A stretch of DNA of 64,000 bases from Adiantum capillus-veneris (taxonomy: Eukaryota > Streptophyta > Polypodiopsida > Polypodiales > Pteridaceae): the NCBI GenBank assembly GCA_014529385.2, contig CM043953.1, positions 76,994,872-77,058,871 on the forward strand, read 5' to 3'. The position numbers were made by a program, and so were the translations under genes. How positions within the stretch are numbered: position 1 is the stretch's first letter; every line of letters begins with the position of its first letter. The notes below the pieces were generated by a model that saw only the letters and a program-made list of their open reading frames with translations, ran no database searches and was not told the origin of the DNA. This document shows, piece by piece, positions 62,600 through 64,000 of this stretch.

Positions 62600-63958
62600 T
62601 TGATTTATTGTTGGCCTTGATAAAGCCCCTAATTGCCCTACTTTTATTTTCAAAAATCATGCATGGAAAGGTGCTCACTTACGACTATCTAGGGGGGGGG
62701 GGGGGGGGGGGAGTTTACTTAACTTATCTCCTATTGAAGTTACCAATGCTATAACAAAACATTGCAGTAATCTTGGGTATTCCCTTGAGTCAGCCAAATT
62801 ACCTGTATTATTTCTGATATACAAACATCACAAACACAGGTTTTGATGGGTATTTGATGCCTCCAATGGTATCTTTACTAATATTACTAAACAGGATATT
62901 ACTTTATGCCTTGACCTTGTATTGATCAAATTTGAATTTGTCTGTGCATCAAAACAAAAGCTATGTTTGGACTTTCTCAAAATCCATTACAATTTCTTTT
63001 GGCTGATCAAAAACTTCACAGAGGTTATTCTTAACCTCCGTAGTACAATCTTTCATCTTTTCTCTGCTGACATTACACAATGTTACAAAAACATTCCTCT
63101 TAATGGAAATACAAGACCGAAAGATGTTTTGAGAAAAATAACAAAGATTGCATTTAGCCACGCTCGGCTAAGAGGACTTTCCCACATTTCTCTCACCAAT
63201 AAACCTAGATGGATTAAGAAATCTAACCTATCTCATGCCTCCCACTTTGATTAATAACATCATTTTATGGCTTTTTGATAATTGTTATGTACACTTTGGT
63301 AGCCATTGCTATAACCAAAGCCTTAGGATATCAATGGGATTTTCTTGCTCACCCCTTATGTGCAACTTATACATAGCCTTTTTTGAACATAAATGGTTCC
63401 TTGAGACCATGAAGAATAAAGATACCAATCATAAAATTTCTCTGTTTAATCATGTCTATAGATACATGGATGATGTCCTTAGCCTCAACAACAAAACCTT
63501 CTTTGACGAGATCAGCTTGATATACCTAGACTGCCTTAAGATCGAGCCAAACTAATGGTAATGGTTTTACTACGTCTTCAAGTTTTTTTTCCGACTCTAT
63601 ACAATACCTTAACTTCTCAATTTTGCTACACAGCCCCAATAATGGTAACTTTGACTTCTGTTTCATCTGGAAAAGGGACAATCTTAAAATCTCTTCTATA
63701 GATTTTTTTCAAAAAGAAGACTAATTGACCTCTTAAAGAGCCACTAAAACATGTATTAGTCTAATTTACATGATCTTATATTCTTCTTCTAACTGCTTCT
63801 CGGCTTGTGAAGACATCAACCATCTCATTTACAAATTTTGCCTCAATGGATTCAAGAGAAACGATCTAATTAATACTATCACTATGGCTATTTCATTAAA
63901 CAAATGTTCTGGCTTGAGACTTGACTCCAACAATCTCATTTCTTTAATTAGGCAATAG
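62600..63958 (+). pseudogene. Second reverse transcriptase of the Penelope-like wide family
   Basis: 'GLDKAPNCPTFIFKNHAWK' and 'LPVLFLIYKHHKNTG' form the N-terminal fingers. Motif A is 'FSADITQCYKNIPLNG' (about 63060), motif B 'ISMGFSCSPLMCNLYIAFFE' (about 63330) and motif C 'YRYMDDVLSLNN' (about 63460). 'IWKRDNLKISSIDFFQ' and 'LIYMILYSSSNCFSACEDI' then match the C-terminal layout of the 21.5-kb RT. Motif wording differs enough to make this a separate lineage. A poly(G) tract near 62695, frameshifts and stops break it; the last frame ends at 63956-63958. Confidence 0.72.
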
Positions 63959-63960
63959 GT

Positions 63961-63999
63961 CCATACACAATGGGCCTACTGCCTACCCATTGTGTATGG
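63961..63999. repeat. Perfect 14-bp inverted repeat with 11-base loop
   Basis: CCATACACAATGGG (63961-63974) pairs exactly with CCCATTGTGTATGG (63986-63999). It starts two bases after the last RT stop codon. Confidence 0.9.
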
Positions 64000-64000
64000 C

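Overview
The window looks like a piece of a large, repeat-choked plant nuclear genome, probably a fern or another seed-free land plant (inference). Visible support: spliced genes with GT..AG introns, plant-type CCCTAA telomere-like motifs, LTR retrotransposons primed by initiator-Met tRNA (TGGTATCAGAGC), LINEs, tRNA-derived SINEs and very long introns. There is no operon, CRISPR array or other bacterial signature.

One host gene can be followed with confidence. It is a plant serine-hydrolase (alpha/beta hydrolase fold) gene of six exons on the + strand, 10598..42298. The exons join in frame to 274 codons with a complete Ser105-Asp202-His230 triad. Intron 1 (9.2 kb) and intron 5 (21.4 kb) are packed with nested transposable elements; introns 2-4 are about 80-130 bp.

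Layout. 0.1-0.68 kb: a diverged ~101-105 bp tandem repeat. 0.7-4.5 kb: an unknown ORF, a decayed Ty3 pol and an inverted Copia gag fragment. 5074-10156: a Copia element with matching LTRs and a GTAGG target duplication. Intron 1: a SINE and microsatellites, a LINE ORF1-like fragment, an LTR of family A, an LTR of chromovirus family B split by a complete non-autonomous LTR element 'C' (14069-17223, duplication GTGAG) with telomere-like arrays in its LTRs, a second family-B LTR on the minus strand, and a LINE endonuclease fragment. Intron 5: an old Ty3 gag split by a reverse-transcriptase element (16-bp duplication), an LTR split by a 5'-truncated LINE, then a long minus-strand LINE whose endonuclease domain is split by a chromodomain-bearing Ty3 element (31078-37599, duplication GTTCT), more family-A LTR pieces, and duplicated intron sequence. 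42.3-43.05 kb: three SINE heads joined by compound microsatellites. 45.1-48.4 kb: 5' LTR, gag and protease remnant of the family-A element. 48.57-48.73 kb: a SINE with target duplications. 48.7-55.7 kb: no gene recognised. 55.7-61.9 kb: a 3.2-kb segment in two tandem copies. 61.9-64 kb: a second, different reverse-transcriptase element of the same wide superfamily, with a perfect 14-bp inverted repeat just after its last reading frame.

Most retroelement reading frames are broken. The hydrolase frame is the only host coding sequence shown to be intact. The most unusual points are the UGA-CGG junction between two in-frame LINE ORFs, the telomere-like arrays and repeated hairpins of element C, the two non-LTR/Penelope-like reverse transcriptases, and the 3.2-kb tandem duplication with a promoter-like block in only one copy.
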